Part shown: positions 18,214 through 28,300 of the stretch, one piece after another
Position numbering within the stretch: the first letter of the stretch is position 1
How the letters are laid out: the number at the start of each line of letters is the position of its first letter
DNA from: Neptunitalea chrysea
GTDB taxonomy: Bacteria > Bacteroidota > Bacteroidia > Flavobacteriales > Flavobacteriaceae
Length of the DNA stretch: 64,000 bases
NCBI RefSeq assembly: GCF_027924145.1
Contig: NZ_BRVP01000011.1
Location: forward strand, 62,001-126,000
Reading direction: 5' to 3'
Translations under genes and position numbers: made by a program
The notes under the pieces: generated by a model
Databases searched by the model: none
What the model was told of the DNA's origin: nothing
What the model saw: the letters and a program-made list of their open reading frames with translations, nothing else

Positions 18214-18247
18214 AAAAATCCGGATTGTGAAAATCCGGATTTTTTTA
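18214..18247. terminator. Terminator after hemL, probably bidirectional
   Basis: AAAAATCCGGAT, a seven-base loop and ATCCGGATTTTTTT, immediately after the hemL stop. The convergent gene at 18270-18596 ends 23 bases beyond, so it can serve both. Confidence 0.85.
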
Positions 18248-18269
18248 TCTTTTTATTTGAATACTTCTT

Positions 18270-18596
18270 TTATAAGAAAGATACAAAGGTGTTGTATTGT
18301 TCTTCTGTTAAAATTTCTTTTAACTTAGGTAAAAGAGCGGCAGCATAATTTTCTCTCATAACAGCAAACTTACTATTAGGGTAAACTGAAGGAGTTGAAT
18401 AATCTAATTTATTTTGTTCAAATAAATTAACAGTATCAACTAAGTTAGTTTTTTGCTCTTTGGTTAAATTAAAAGTAACAACCAACTCTTTAGATTTCTT
18501 TTTAGCTATGTCGTATATTTCTTCATTTGTTTGAGCAAAGGCCGAAATACCTGCAAACATAAATAAGCAGAAGAATAAGGTGTAGATTTTTTTCAT
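18270..18596 (-). CDS. Small secreted protein, possibly Spy/CpxP-like
   Basis: A 108-residue protein with a clear signal peptide ending SAFAQ (cleavage after about residue 21). The mature part is helical and charged: NEEIYDIAKKKSKELVVTFNLTKEQKTNLV, and near the end LLPKLKEILTEEQYNTFV. The LTxEQ motifs at both ends resemble the LTxxQ repeats of Spy/CpxP-type periplasmic chaperones, but the protein is short and I would not assign a function. It is transcribed alone and ends at the hemL terminator. Confidence 0.7.
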   Translation of the reverse strand: MKKIYTLFFCLFMFAGISAFAQTNEEIYDIAKKKSKELVVTFNLTKEQKTNLVDTVNLFEQNKLDYSTPSVYPNSKFAVMRENYAAALLPKLKEILTEEQYNTFVSFL

Positions 18597-18724
18597 AGTG
18601 AATAGAATAGTTAAATATCCCTCAATGTTAATGAAAAAACCTTACATACACAAATATACTATATGAAGTATGAAGAATATTGTTAATAGGTTTAAATATC
18701 ATCATGCGTCATATGTTTTTGATG

Positions 18725-20371
18725 CTATTTTATAGGCACACCTCTTAATTTATCAAACATTTTGTAATCCTTATTTACTTTTACAGAGTCTGTTGTAACG
18801 AACTCTTCATTAGTTACTTCATAAACTTTCTGAAGTGAATCTAGTGTGCTTAATAACTGTTCTTGAATTTCACTGTATTCTGTATTGTTGTATATGTTAT
18901 GATGCTCGTCAGGATCTTCTTTTAAATCATACATCTCCCAAACATCAATGTTGTCATAGAAATGTATTAGCTTATATCTTTTGGTTCTTACCCCATAATG
19001 TTTTTGAACCATGTGGAATGCAGGGAAATCATAGTAATGGTAGTAAAGTGCATCTCTGAAATCATCAGGTGTAGTTGTTTGCTCTAATAGTGGGCGTAAT
19101 GATAGCCCTTGAAAATCATTTGGGATGTCTACATTCGCATAATCAAGAAAAGTTTCTGCAAAGTCTAGGTTTTGCGTTAGTGCTTCTATTCTTTCACCTT
19201 TAGCAATATGTTTAGGATACTGAATAAGTAAAGGCATACTAAAAGAGGTCTCATACATAAAACGTTTATCAAACCATCCGTTTTCACCTAAATAGAACCC
19301 TTGATCAGAGGTGTATATAACAATTGTATTTTCAACTAATCCGGCTTTTTCAAGGTAGTCTAATATTTTTCCTACACCATCGTCAATAGCTTTTACAGTG
19401 CCTAAATAATCTTGTAAAAACCTTTCTCCTTTCCAAACGGCTAATTCTTTACCTGTTAGGTGTTGCTGATGCATAGCATCATTTTTTTGTTGGTATGCAC
19501 TGTCCCATTGTGCTCTTTGCTCAGTATTCATACGGCTAAACTCATTATGCCATGGATCATGTGCGAGTTCAGGAGCACCTTCTTTAAGAGTCATTTTAAG
19601 ATCATAGCCTTCATACATATCATTATAAATGGTCATTAACTGGTTTTGAGCGGCTATTTGAGTACTGTCAAAAGATGGAAAATATGAATCAGGTAATGGT
19701 AAGTCTACGTGGTCATAATAGTTAGTGTACCTTAGCGGAGGCATCCAGTTTCTGTGGGGAGCCTTGTGATGTACCATTAAAAAGAAAGGCTCGTCCTTTT
19801 TAGTTTTAGATTTCATCCAGTCAATACTTTTTTCGGTAATGATATCGGTAGCATATCCTAGCGTAGTGGTTGTGTCATTGTTATGAATAAAATCAGGGTT
19901 ATAGTAATGTCCTTGATCATCTAAAATATCCCAATAATCAAATCCTGTAGGTGTATTTCCTAAATGCCATTTACCTATAACAGCAGTTTGGTATCCGTTA
20001 TGCTGAAGCTCTTTAGCGACTGTATTTTGGGTATTGTCAAATTTATTACCATTCATTCGGAAGCCATTTTTGTGACTGAATTTCCCAGTAAGGATTGTAG
20101 CTCTGCTTGGTCCGCATAAGGAATTGGTACAATAATTATTTAAAAATAGCGCTCCATTTTCGGCCAATCGGTCGATGTTTGGCGTAGGAGCCATTTCTGA
20201 AAGTGGATGCTGATACGCACTGATAGCTTGCAATGCATGGTCATCGGCCATGATGAAAACAATGTTTGGTCGCTGATTTGTATCCTTGTTTTCCTCTTTT
20301 TCTGTTTTTTTTGGGGTGCAGCTAAGATGAAGTAACGCCAAAAAGCTTGCGGTATAGAGTGTTTTTTTCAT
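18725..20371 (-). CDS. Sulfatase (formylglycine-dependent, S1 type) lipoprotein
   Basis: A 548-residue sulfatase with a lipoprotein signal (LHLSC, Cys18). The metal-binding MADDHA carries Asp43 and Asp44. The sulfatase signature C-x-P-S-R-A-T-x-L-T-G is present as CGPSRATILTG with Cys86 as the residue to be converted to formylglycine. GKWHLG and IVIYTSDQGFYLGENG supply the remaining active-site blocks. It is a Cys-type enzyme, so it needs a maturase encoded elsewhere. The substrate is probably a sulfated glycan or small sulfate ester. No glycan gene adjoins it. Its start codon lies inside a predicted hairpin (20370-20409). Confidence 0.93.
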   Translation of the reverse strand: MKKTLYTASFLALLHLSCTPKKTEKEENKDTNQRPNIVFIMADDHALQAISAYQHPLSEMAPTPNIDRLAENGALFLNNYCTNSLCGPSRATILTGKFSHKNGFRMNGNKFDNTQNTVAKELQHNGYQTAVIGKWHLGNTPTGFDYWDILDDQGHYYNPDFIHNNDTTTTLGYATDIITEKSIDWMKSKTKKDEPFFLMVHHKAPHRNWMPPLRYTNYYDHVDLPLPDSYFPSFDSTQIAAQNQLMTIYNDMYEGYDLKMTLKEGAPELAHDPWHNEFSRMNTEQRAQWDSAYQQKNDAMHQQHLTGKELAVWKGERFLQDYLGTVKAIDDGVGKILDYLEKAGLVENTIVIYTSDQGFYLGENGWFDKRFMYETSFSMPLLIQYPKHIAKGERIEALTQNLDFAETFLDYANVDIPNDFQGLSLRPLLEQTTTPDDFRDALYYHYYDFPAFHMVQKHYGVRTKRYKLIHFYDNIDVWEMYDLKEDPDEHHNIYNNTEYSEIQEQLLSTLDSLQKVYEVTNEEFVTTDSVKVNKDYKMFDKLRGVPIK

Positions 20372-20409
20372 AAAATCGTTGGTTTTGCGTTTTAAATATA
20401 CGATTTTAT
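20370..20409 (-). promoter_or_regulatory. Inverted repeat covering the sulfatase start codon
   Basis: On the minus strand ATAAAATCG (20401-20409) pairs with CGATTTTAT (20370-20378), whose last bases are the AT of the start codon. If formed in the mRNA, the hairpin would partly occlude the start. The 22-base loop would hold any ribosome-binding region. Confidence 0.35.
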
Positions 20410-20458
20410 AAAAAAGAAGCTTTGTGTTTTAACAATATACTAATTATAGTAATCTATG

Positions 20459-21121
20459 CTATAAGCATAATTGTTTAAGGTTGGCAATAGTATTAACGGG
20501 GTCTGAACTGTTGAAAACAAAACTACCTGCTACTAATACATCTGCACCCGCATCTAATAATTTAGTGGCGTTTGCGGTATTTACACCACCATCTATTTCT
20601 ATAAGTGTATTTGCATTTTTAGATACTATAAGTTCTTTAAGTGTGCTTACCTTTCTATAAGTGTTTTCGATAAATGATTGTCCTCCAAAACCAGGGTTAA
20701 CGCTCATGATAAGTACAATGTCTAAATCTGAAATAATATCTTGTAACAAGTTTACAGGGGTATGAGGATTTAGCGCTACACCAGCTTTCATTCCAGCGGC
20801 CTTTATAGCCTGAATGGTGCGGTGTAAATGAGTGCAAGCTTCATAGTGTACAGTTAAGTTATGAGCACCTAATTGAGCGAATGTTGTTATGTATTGATCG
20901 GGGTTTACAATCATTAAATGCACATCGTTCACTTTTTGTGTATGCTTGGTAATAGCTTTCAGAACTGGCATTCCAAATGAAATGTTAGGTACAAATACAC
21001 CGTCCATAATATCTATGTGAAACCAATCTGCTTCGCTATTATTCACAAGTTCTATATCACGTTGTAAATTGGCGAAATCTGCTGCCAAAAGAGAAGGGGC
21101 TATTAATTTAGCTGTGCTCAT
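20459..21121 (-). CDS. rpe: Ribulose-phosphate 3-epimerase
   Basis: A 220-residue TIM-barrel enzyme interconverting ribulose-5-phosphate and xylulose-5-phosphate. Family blocks are LIAPSLLAADFANL, HIDIMDGVFVPNISFG (metal ligands His and Asp), HLMIVNP, VALNPHTP, MSVNPGFGGQSF and IEIDGGVN. Length is standard. It lies between the sigma factor gene and the sulfatase on the same strand. The oxidative pentose-phosphate genes are in a separate operon at 39-43 kb. Confidence 0.97.
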   Translation of the reverse strand: MSTAKLIAPSLLAADFANLQRDIELVNNSEADWFHIDIMDGVFVPNISFGMPVLKAITKHTQKVNDVHLMIVNPDQYITTFAQLGAHNLTVHYEACTHLHRTIQAIKAAGMKAGVALNPHTPVNLLQDIISDLDIVLIMSVNPGFGGQSFIENTYRKVSTLKELIVSKNANTLIEIDGGVNTANATKLLDAGADVLVAGSFVFNSSDPVNTIANLKQLCL

Positions 21122-21200
21122 TAGATGTATTGTTTAAGCTTAAAATAAGTAATGAGGTACATGTGTAATGTATCTAAAACAAAAGTACATATTATAAATG

Positions 21201-21226
21201 AAAAACTCCGGTAATCAGCCGGAGTT
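21201..21226 (-). terminator. Terminator downstream of the sigma factor gene
   Basis: On the minus strand AACTCCGG, a 7-base loop, CCGGAGTT then TTTCATTT. It lies about 150 bases after the stop codon; a second small inverted repeat (AACAGTT / AACTGTT, 21247-21265) sits between. Confidence 0.7.
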
Positions 21227-21377
21227 CATTCATCAATCAAAAAACGAACAGTTATGATAAACTGTTATAATTGTATATTTCGTTATAATATGATATTCAA
21301 TATGTGTGACTACAAAGTTATAAAAAAATAGAATGCTTTTATTTAGTTTGCATAAAAAATATCTATAATGCTATAAA

Positions 21378-22241
21378 TTATCCTAAATAAGTTTTTAGAA
21401 TTTTACTTCTTGAAGTGTGTTTTAATCTTCTAATAGCTTTCTCTTTAATTTGTCTTACACGCTCACGGGTAAGGTCAAAAGTTTCACCAATTTCTTCTAA
21501 TGTCATAGGGTGTTGATCACCAAGTCCAAAATATAGTCTAATAACATCAGCCTCTCTTGGAGTTAATGTTTCAAGTGCTCTTTCAATCTCAGTTCTTAAC
21601 GATTCGTGTAATAAATCTTTATCTGGGTTAGGAGACTCACCACTTCTAAGTACATCATATAAGTTAGAGTCTTCACCTTCAACTAAAGGAGCGTCCATAG
21701 ATACGTGACGTCCTGAGTTTTTCATAGATTCTTTAACATCATTAACTGTCATGTCTAATTCCTTAGCAATTTCTTCAGCAGAAGGAACACGCTCATGCGC
21801 TTGCTCTAAGAAAGCATATGTTTTATTAATTTTGTTAATAGAACCAATTTTGTTCAATGGTAAACGAACAATACGCGATTGTTCAGCTAACGCTTGTAAG
21901 ATAGATTGACGAATCCACCAAACGGCATAAGAAATAAACTTAAATCCACGGGTTTCATCAAAACGTTGTGCCGCTTTTATAAGTCCTAAGTTACCTTCGT
22001 TAATTAAATCGGGTAAAGTTAAACCTTGGTTTTGATATTGTTTAGCTACCGATACAACGAAACGTAAGTTGGCTTTGGTAAGTTTTTCCAACGCTCTTTG
22101 GTCACCTGCTTTAATTCTTTGCGCTAATTCTACCTCTTCATCTGCAGTAATCAGGTCTACCTTTCCAATCTCTTGTAGATATTTATCTAATGATGCCGTC
22201 TCTCTATTGGTAACCTGCTTCGTGATTTTGAGCTGTCTCAT
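21378..22241 (-). CDS. rpoD: Primary RNA polymerase sigma factor (RpoD/SigA)
   Basis: A 287-residue sigma-70 factor, the short Bacteroidota housekeeping form without region 1.1. Region 1.2 is about residues 15-50 ([26 protein letters not shown]). Region 2 is about 55-125 with [17 protein letters not shown] and [15 protein letters not shown]. Region 3 is about 130-205, and region 4 about 225-285 with [15 protein letters not shown] and the helix-turn-helix [23 protein letters not shown]. It would read the TTG-N19/20-TAnnTTTG promoters found elsewhere in the window. It is transcribed alone with a purine-rich AAGGAGAAG close to the start, unusually strong for this phylum. Confidence 0.96.
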   Translation of the reverse strand: MRQLKITKQVTNRETASLDKYLQEIGKVDLITADEEVELAQRIKAGDQRALEKLTKANLRFVVSVAKQYQNQGLTLPDLINEGNLGLIKAAQRFDETRGFKFISYAVWWIRQSILQALAEQSRIVRLPLNKIGSINKINKTYAFLEQAHERVPSAEEIAKELDMTVNDVKESMKNSGRHVSMDAPLVEGEDSNLYDVLRSGESPNPDKDLLHESLRTEIERALETLTPREADVIRLYFGLGDQHPMTLEEIGETFDLTRERVRQIKEKAIRRLKHTSRSKILKTYLG

Positions 22242-22382
22242 ATAGTCTTCTCCTTAAAATATTAGGGTTAATCATTCCTTTATCCTTAGTTATACGTTAC
22301 AAACAAGGGAAATGTTACAAAAAGTACGATATTTTTTTAGGAGGTAAAAAATGGTACATTCGTAAAGGTTAATTTTTGTGAG

Positions 22383-25133
22383 ATGAAAACGGTTGTTTTT
22401 TTTATTAGTTTACTCATGGTGCTTAGTCTTAAGGCTCAGGTACACACGTATCCGGTAAGTAATTTTACGGTTACTGATTATGGTGCGGCAAACCAGAATT
22501 GGGGAGTGTCTCTTAATAATAAAGACCAGTTATTTGTTGCTAACCATCAAGGGTTGTTAGAATTTGACGGGCAGCATTGGGAATTGAATAAATTACCTAG
22601 TGGAGCCATTGTAAGATCGGTTTTGGCTGATGAAGACAGGGTTTATACCGGGGCTTATGAAGAGTTTGGGTATTGGAAAAGAAATCCGAAAGGCGTATAT
22701 GTATATACGTCCCTTACCAAGCTTATTGATAGCTATTATGAATTTAGAAGCGAGGAGTTTTGGGAGATTGTTAAATGGAATAACCTTATTGTTTTCAGGT
22801 CGTTCAGGGCTATTTATATATATGACGGCAATAGCATAAAGGTGATAGAGCCAGGTTTGGTAGTAACTAAAATTTATCCGTGGAAAGATGAACTTATTTT
22901 AGGGACAGAAGGTAAAGGAGTTCATGCTTATACCATTGAAAAAGGAGTGTATAGAATGCCGGGGACTAGCTTGATAGCTGATGTGTCTATTGCTGATATT
23001 GGACATAGAGGGGATGATGAATTACTTATAGGATCAAAATTTGAGGGGGTGTATGTACTTAAGCGCACTACACTTACTTTATTAAATAAAGAACTAAATG
23101 ATCTTTTAATAGATAATCAATTAAATAAAATTATTCCTGTAAATGATAATTTAGTGGTATTTGGAACCATTAAAGACGGGCTTGTGTTTTATGATTTGAA
23201 TGAAAAACGCTTTTCTTCTTTTAATCGTTCATTAGGATTGCAAAATAATACCGTCTTGGGGTTAGCTTATCAGAATAATAAATTGTGGGTGGCTCAAGAT
23301 AATGGGTTGTCCTTACTAAATATAGGGCAAGGAATCACTTTTTATAACGATCCTACGGGAGAGTTGGGAACTGTTTATGATTTGGTGGTTTCTAGCGGAG
23401 TGCGGTATTTAGCCAGTAATACAGGTGTTTTTTATTTTGATGACACTAATAAAATGACTTTTATAGAAGAAAGTCAAGGGCATGTTTGGTCCTTTGCATA
23501 TGGTGCAGCAGGTCAATTATTGTGCTGTCATAATAAAGGATTGTTTACTGTTGGTGTAAATGAGTTTAAACAAATTAATGGACTGGAAGGTACGTATACG
23601 GTACAGCAAATACCTAACAGGAAAAATGAGTTTGTTGCTGGTACCTATGTAGGTTTGTTTAAGTTGATATATCATAGTGATAGTGGAGCATGGACGGTTG
23701 AAAGTATTCCCGGAATGGATTTTCCTATTAGTTCTATTGTATTTGAAGATGATAAGACCATTTGGTGTACCCACCCTTATAAAGGACTTTTTAGATTAAC
23801 ATTTGATAAAGATTATAAGGAGCTAAAACAAGAGGCATTTAATGATCATGAAGTTAAACTAACCGACTACCAAACAAGGATTCATAAATATGATGGCTCT
23901 ATTTTATTTTATGTAATGAATAAGTGGTATTTCTATGATAAAAAGGATAATGAGATAAAAGAATATAAAGTTTTTAAGAAGTATCAGAATCATAAATTAA
24001 TTTATAATAGTCGCGGGGTTTTATGGTTTATAAATACAAATAGAACTAAGCTTACTTTTATTGATGGGGAAGATACGTTAGTTATAACAGATAAAAGTCT
24101 ATTGTCTAGAATGACACCTATGTATGAAAAAATAAAAAAGTCATATGGTGAAAATTCTTATGAAATTCCTTTAAATGATGGTTATGGTTTACTTGATATA
24201 AATGAAATTAAAAGAATTAATGAGAAAAATTTAAGTGCTTCTGCTGTTTTATCTCAAGTGAAAGCCGGTGAAGTATTGTATAACGTATCAGAGGTAGTAG
24301 AAATTCCGTATGTAAATGCTCGTAATCTAAATATTTCATTTGGGTACACTCCTGATATTAATGCCAATTTTAAATATCATCTGCAGGGAGCATTAGAATT
24401 AGAAGGTGATGTAACAACAGGAGATATTATACTCCAAAACCTTAATTATGGATCATATACGTTAGATGTATTTTTAAAAGATACAGGCAAGAAGATATTA
24501 TCGTACAATTTTGTGGTTTCTCCACCATGGTATTTATCTACAGTTATGATAGGAATATATATTTTGCTAACTGTATTACTTGTTTATTTGTTGTATGTAT
24601 TTAATGAGCGCAGTATTCAGAAATCATATATGAAGTTACATGAGAAAATGCGTGAGGAAGAGAAAAAGCGGAAGGAAAAGTTAGAGCGTGAAGCTTTGGA
24701 ACGTGAGGTTGAATTAAAGCAAAAGGAACTAATGAACTCTACATTACTTATTAGTAAAAAGAATGAGTTGTTATTAGAGTTGAAGAATGAGTTAAAAAGG
24801 GTGAAAGATAGCCCTGTGAATCAGTATAGAGTAAAAAGTTTAATTTCAAAAACATCTGAAGCTATAAGTAATAAGGAAGACTGGAAAGTTTTTGAAACAA
24901 ATTTTAATGATTTACATGATGATTTTTTTAAAAAGATTATAAAAGATCATCCTAAGTTAACGTCAAAAGATTTAAAACTATCTGCCTATTTAAAGATGGG
25001 GTTAATGTCTAAAGAAATAGCTCCTTTGATGGGGGTTACTACGCGTGGTGTAGAGCTGCACAGGTATAGATTACGTAAAAAATTAGCTTTAAAGAAAGAG
25101 CAAGATTTGGTAAAATACCTATTGTTTTTTTGA
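22383..25133 (+). CDS. Propeller-sensor membrane regulator with LuxR-type helix-turn-helix
   Basis: A 916-residue transmembrane one-component regulator. A signal peptide (to about residue 19) is followed by a beta-propeller of Reg_prop-like repeats (about 25-600), a Y_Y_Y-like beta domain (about 625-710), one membrane helix (about 715-740), a Glu/Lys-rich coiled coil (about 745-830), and a C-terminal LuxR/GerE helix-turn-helix (about 865-905, MSKEIAPLMGVTTRGVELHR). There is no histidine kinase or receiver domain, unlike hybrid two-component PUL sensors. The periplasmic propeller would sense an oligosaccharide and the cytoplasmic helix-turn-helix act on the SusC operon that starts 230 bases downstream on the same strand. 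Confidence 0.88.
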   Translation: MKTVVFFISLLMVLSLKAQVHTYPVSNFTVTDYGAANQNWGVSLNNKDQLFVANHQGLLEFDGQHWELNKLPSGAIVRSVLADEDRVYTGAYEEFGYWKRNPKGVYVYTSLTKLIDSYYEFRSEEFWEIVKWNNLIVFRSFRAIYIYDGNSIKVIEPGLVVTKIYPWKDELILGTEGKGVHAYTIEKGVYRMPGTSLIADVSIADIGHRGDDELLIGSKFEGVYVLKRTTLTLLNKELNDLLIDNQLNKIIPVNDNLVVFGTIKDGLVFYDLNEKRFSSFNRSLGLQNNTVLGLAYQNNKLWVAQDNGLSLLNIGQGITFYNDPTGELGTVYDLVVSSGVRYLASNTGVFYFDDTNKMTFIEESQGHVWSFAYGAAGQLLCCHNKGLFTVGVNEFKQINGLEGTYTVQQIPNRKNEFVAGTYVGLFKLIYHSDSGAWTVESIPGMDFPISSIVFEDDKTIWCTHPYKGLFRLTFDKDYKELKQEAFNDHEVKLTDYQTRIHKYDGSILFYVMNKWYFYDKKDNEIKEYKVFKKYQNHKLIYNSRGVLWFINTNRTKLTFIDGEDTLVITDKSLLSRMTPMYEKIKKSYGENSYEIPLNDGYGLLDINEIKRINEKNLSASAVLSQVKAGEVLYNVSEVVEIPYVNARNLNISFGYTPDINANFKYHLQGALELEGDVTTGDIILQNLNYGSYTLDVFLKDTGKKILSYNFVVSPPWYLSTVMIGIYILLTVLLVYLLYVFNERSIQKSYMKLHEKMREEEKKRKEKLEREALEREVELKQKELMNSTLLISKKNELLLELKNELKRVKDSPVNQYRVKSLISKTSEAISNKEDWKVFETNFNDLHDDFFKKIIKDHPKLTSKDLKLSAYLKMGLMSKEIAPLMGVTTRGVELHRYRLRKKLALKKEQDLVKYLLFF

Positions 25134-25172
25134 CTATATCCTAATAAAAAAGCTGTCTTTTTAAGAAATATC

Positions 25173-25263
25173 GCTACATCATTACTACATCAATATGTTA
25201 AATTTCAACATTTAGTTAGGTTTTTTTATAGTGTTAATTTGTTGTAATACAGATTTTTAATCT
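25173..25263 (+). promoter_or_regulatory. Candidate control region of the PUL operon
   Basis: Between the regulator and susC are a direct repeat CTACATCA (25173-25180 and 25184-25191, 11-base period), an inverted repeat ATGTT/AACAT (25195-25211) and AGATT/AATCT (25251-25263). The 11-base period matches one DNA turn, as expected for a LuxR-type dimer or tandem binding. A TTTG at 25238-25241 could be the -33 element, but the -7 match is poor. Confidence 0.35.
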
Positions 25264-25363
25264 ATTCATTGTATATTTTTATCTCTTAATTAAACTACGT
25301 CTAAAACGATTTCGTGAAATAGTGATAGTTTTACGTTGTAATCAAGAACAAATATTATACACA

Positions 25364-28300
25364 ATGAAAGTTAAAGCTTTATTTCTAGTTTTATTTTTAT
25401 TTGCTACCATTGGTGCTTTTGCTCAGACTCAAGTAACCGGTACAGTAGTAGATGAGAGTAACATGCCGCTCCCAGGAGCAGAAGTTACTGTTAAAGATAA
25501 AAGCACTTATGCCGTAACCGATTTCGATGGTAATTTTACTATCGAGGTAGAGCAAGGTGATGTGCTTACTATTCGTTATTTAGGGTTTAAAGATCAACAA
25601 ATAACTGTGGGTTCTGAAACAACCTTTACTGTAACATTATTAGCTAACGCATCTGAATTAGATGAGGTGGTTGTAATTGGGTTTGGTACACAAAAGAAGG
25701 CCGATGTTACTGGTGCCGTTTCTAGTGTTAAGGCCGAAGATATTACAAAGCAACCTGCTGTTAATGCTACACAGTCTATTCAGGGTAAAATGTCAGGGGT
25801 AAACATTGTAAATACCAATGCACCTGGTAGTACGCCAACTATTACTATTAGAGGTACAGGTACTGCTTCTTCTGGTACGGGTATTTTATATGTAGTAGAT
25901 GGTATTCAAGGTGCCGATATTTCTAATATAAATCCTGGGGATATTGAATCTATTAATGTATTAAAAGATGCTGCCTCTGCTGCTATTTATGGTATGGATG
26001 CAGCTAATGGGGTTGTTATTATTACTACTAAAAAAGGTAAAGAAGGTAGTATGAAAGTTGGTATTAGCTCTTATTATGGGGCTAAAAGCATGTTAAATGC
26101 TGTTGACATGGCAAATGCCAGCCAATATGTTACGTATTTTAATGAAAAACAATCTGCTTCTGGCGAAACAAATTTTTTATCTGCTAATCAGGCCTATGAT
26201 ACAGATTGGTATGATGCATTAACCGATGTTGGTTTTGTTAACAATAACGAGGTTAATTTCTCGGGAGGAGCAGATAAGTATAGCTACTATTTTAGTTTTA
26301 GTAATTATAATGAAGATGGCCTTTTAGAAGATAATGACTATGCAAGAAATACGATTAGGTCTAACACTACAAGTAAATTTTTTAAAGATAAACTAAGTAT
26401 TACTTCTAACGTAAGTGCTTCTTTTGTAAAAGCGACTCCTAAGCCATTTTCTTCTTTCAACTCTGCTTACAGACAAGCACCGGTTATTCCTGTTTATTAT
26501 GCAGATGGTAAATTTGGTCAGCCAATTTGGAACCAAACCACCGGAGATGCTAGCACATATGAAGTGCCTGATACAGATACATTGGGTAGATTAAACTCTA
26601 TTGGTAACCCTGTGGCTTCTGTGTATTATACAAATCAGAAGAATAAAGGTGTAGACTTACAAGGAATGTTTCAGGCAGAATTAGAAATTACCGAGTATTT
26701 AAAAGCTACTTCTCGTTTAGCTTTAACCAAATCATATTCTGAAGTTAGAACGTTTAATGATATTAGAAATCGATGGTTAACTTCTTATCCATATTATTCT
26801 GATGATGACTTTGATGAGCTGCAAACTAATAACCCTACATCTACAACTTATGCAGATAACAGTTTGTCTTTCACAAAATCTGAAAGTTACAGATATAACT
26901 GGGATAGTTACTTAACTTTTGACAAAGTATTTGATAACAAACATGTAGTGAATGCTGTTGTTGGTATGACTAAAGGTATGAGGGGTGACTCTTCTAGCAT
27001 TTACATGTTAGGATATAATGTACCTGAAAAAGAGCAATATTGGAGTATGAATTTTGCTGGAGATGAGTTTGATACTACGGTAACTCAAAGGTATTCAACA
27101 CCTGTAACTCAACTATCCTATTTTGGACGTTTACAGTACAACTATGATTCTAAGTATTACTTACAAGTAAACTTTAGAAGAGATGGAGTAAGTACTTTTA
27201 AAAACCAAGCAGATACTATTGAGAACTCTGATTATTTTGGTAATTTCCCTTCATTTAGTGCTGGTTGGGCATTGTCAAATGAGAAATTTTTTGAAGATGT
27301 AGAACTTGTAAACTTCTTAAAATTAAGAGCCGGTTGGGGTAGAATGGGGAACTCTGATGTGGCATTTAATGTATATAGTTTTACAACAAGTACCGCCTCT
27401 AGTAACGTAAACTATGTATTTGGTTCAGATCAGGATTTAGTTTATGGTGCTGCTCTTGGTGCTGATATTTATCCTATTTCTTGGGAGATTACTGAAGAGA
27501 CTAATGTTGGTTTAGATTTTGCAATGTTTGACTCAAGATTATCAGGTGCTGTTAATTATTATGACAGAAATACTCCTAATGCGATCTTAAACGTAACTCC
27601 AATCTATACATCAGAATCTACATTAGCTTATAATGATCATGGTGCTGAGGTATCTAACAAAGGTTTTGAACTTGAATTAAACTGGAAAGACGTTATCAAC
27701 GATGATTTATCATATAGTGTTGGAGCTACTTTTTCAACGAACAAGAACCGTGTAACTAATGTTAAATCGGCTTATGATGGTCAAACAGGTGGTAGTTTAA
27801 ATAACGGTCAAATTACTAAGAGATTACAAGAAGGACAGCCACTTTATGCATGGTGGATGTGGGAAGTTGAAGGTGTTTGGCAAAATCAGAATGAGATTGA
27901 TGATAATGCTCATTATGGTACTCCTGCGCCTGGTTATTTACGTTATAAAGATCAAAATGATGATGGGGTTATCGATGATAACGACAAAAAATTCTTCGGA
28001 TCTTATCTTCCAACTTACAATGTTGGTTTAAACTTAACGGTTAATTATAAGAAATTTGATTTATCAATTGACGGATATGGTGCAGGTGGAAACAAAATCT
28101 ACAATGGTTTAAAAGGTACTCGTATTGATGGTGGTGAGAACATTACGGCTGATATGTATACAAATAGATGGACTGGTGAAGGTTCTACAAATGTACATCC
28201 AGGAGCGCTTAGAGATTCATATGCATCTAACTACTATTTAGAAGATGGTGATTATTTCAGAATTAATGCAATTACTGTTGGATACACTTTAAAAGATATT

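Noticed and set aside
25322-25363. A susC start at GTG 25322
   Set aside because: It would put 14 residues ahead of a normal signal peptide that begins with its own ATG at 25364.
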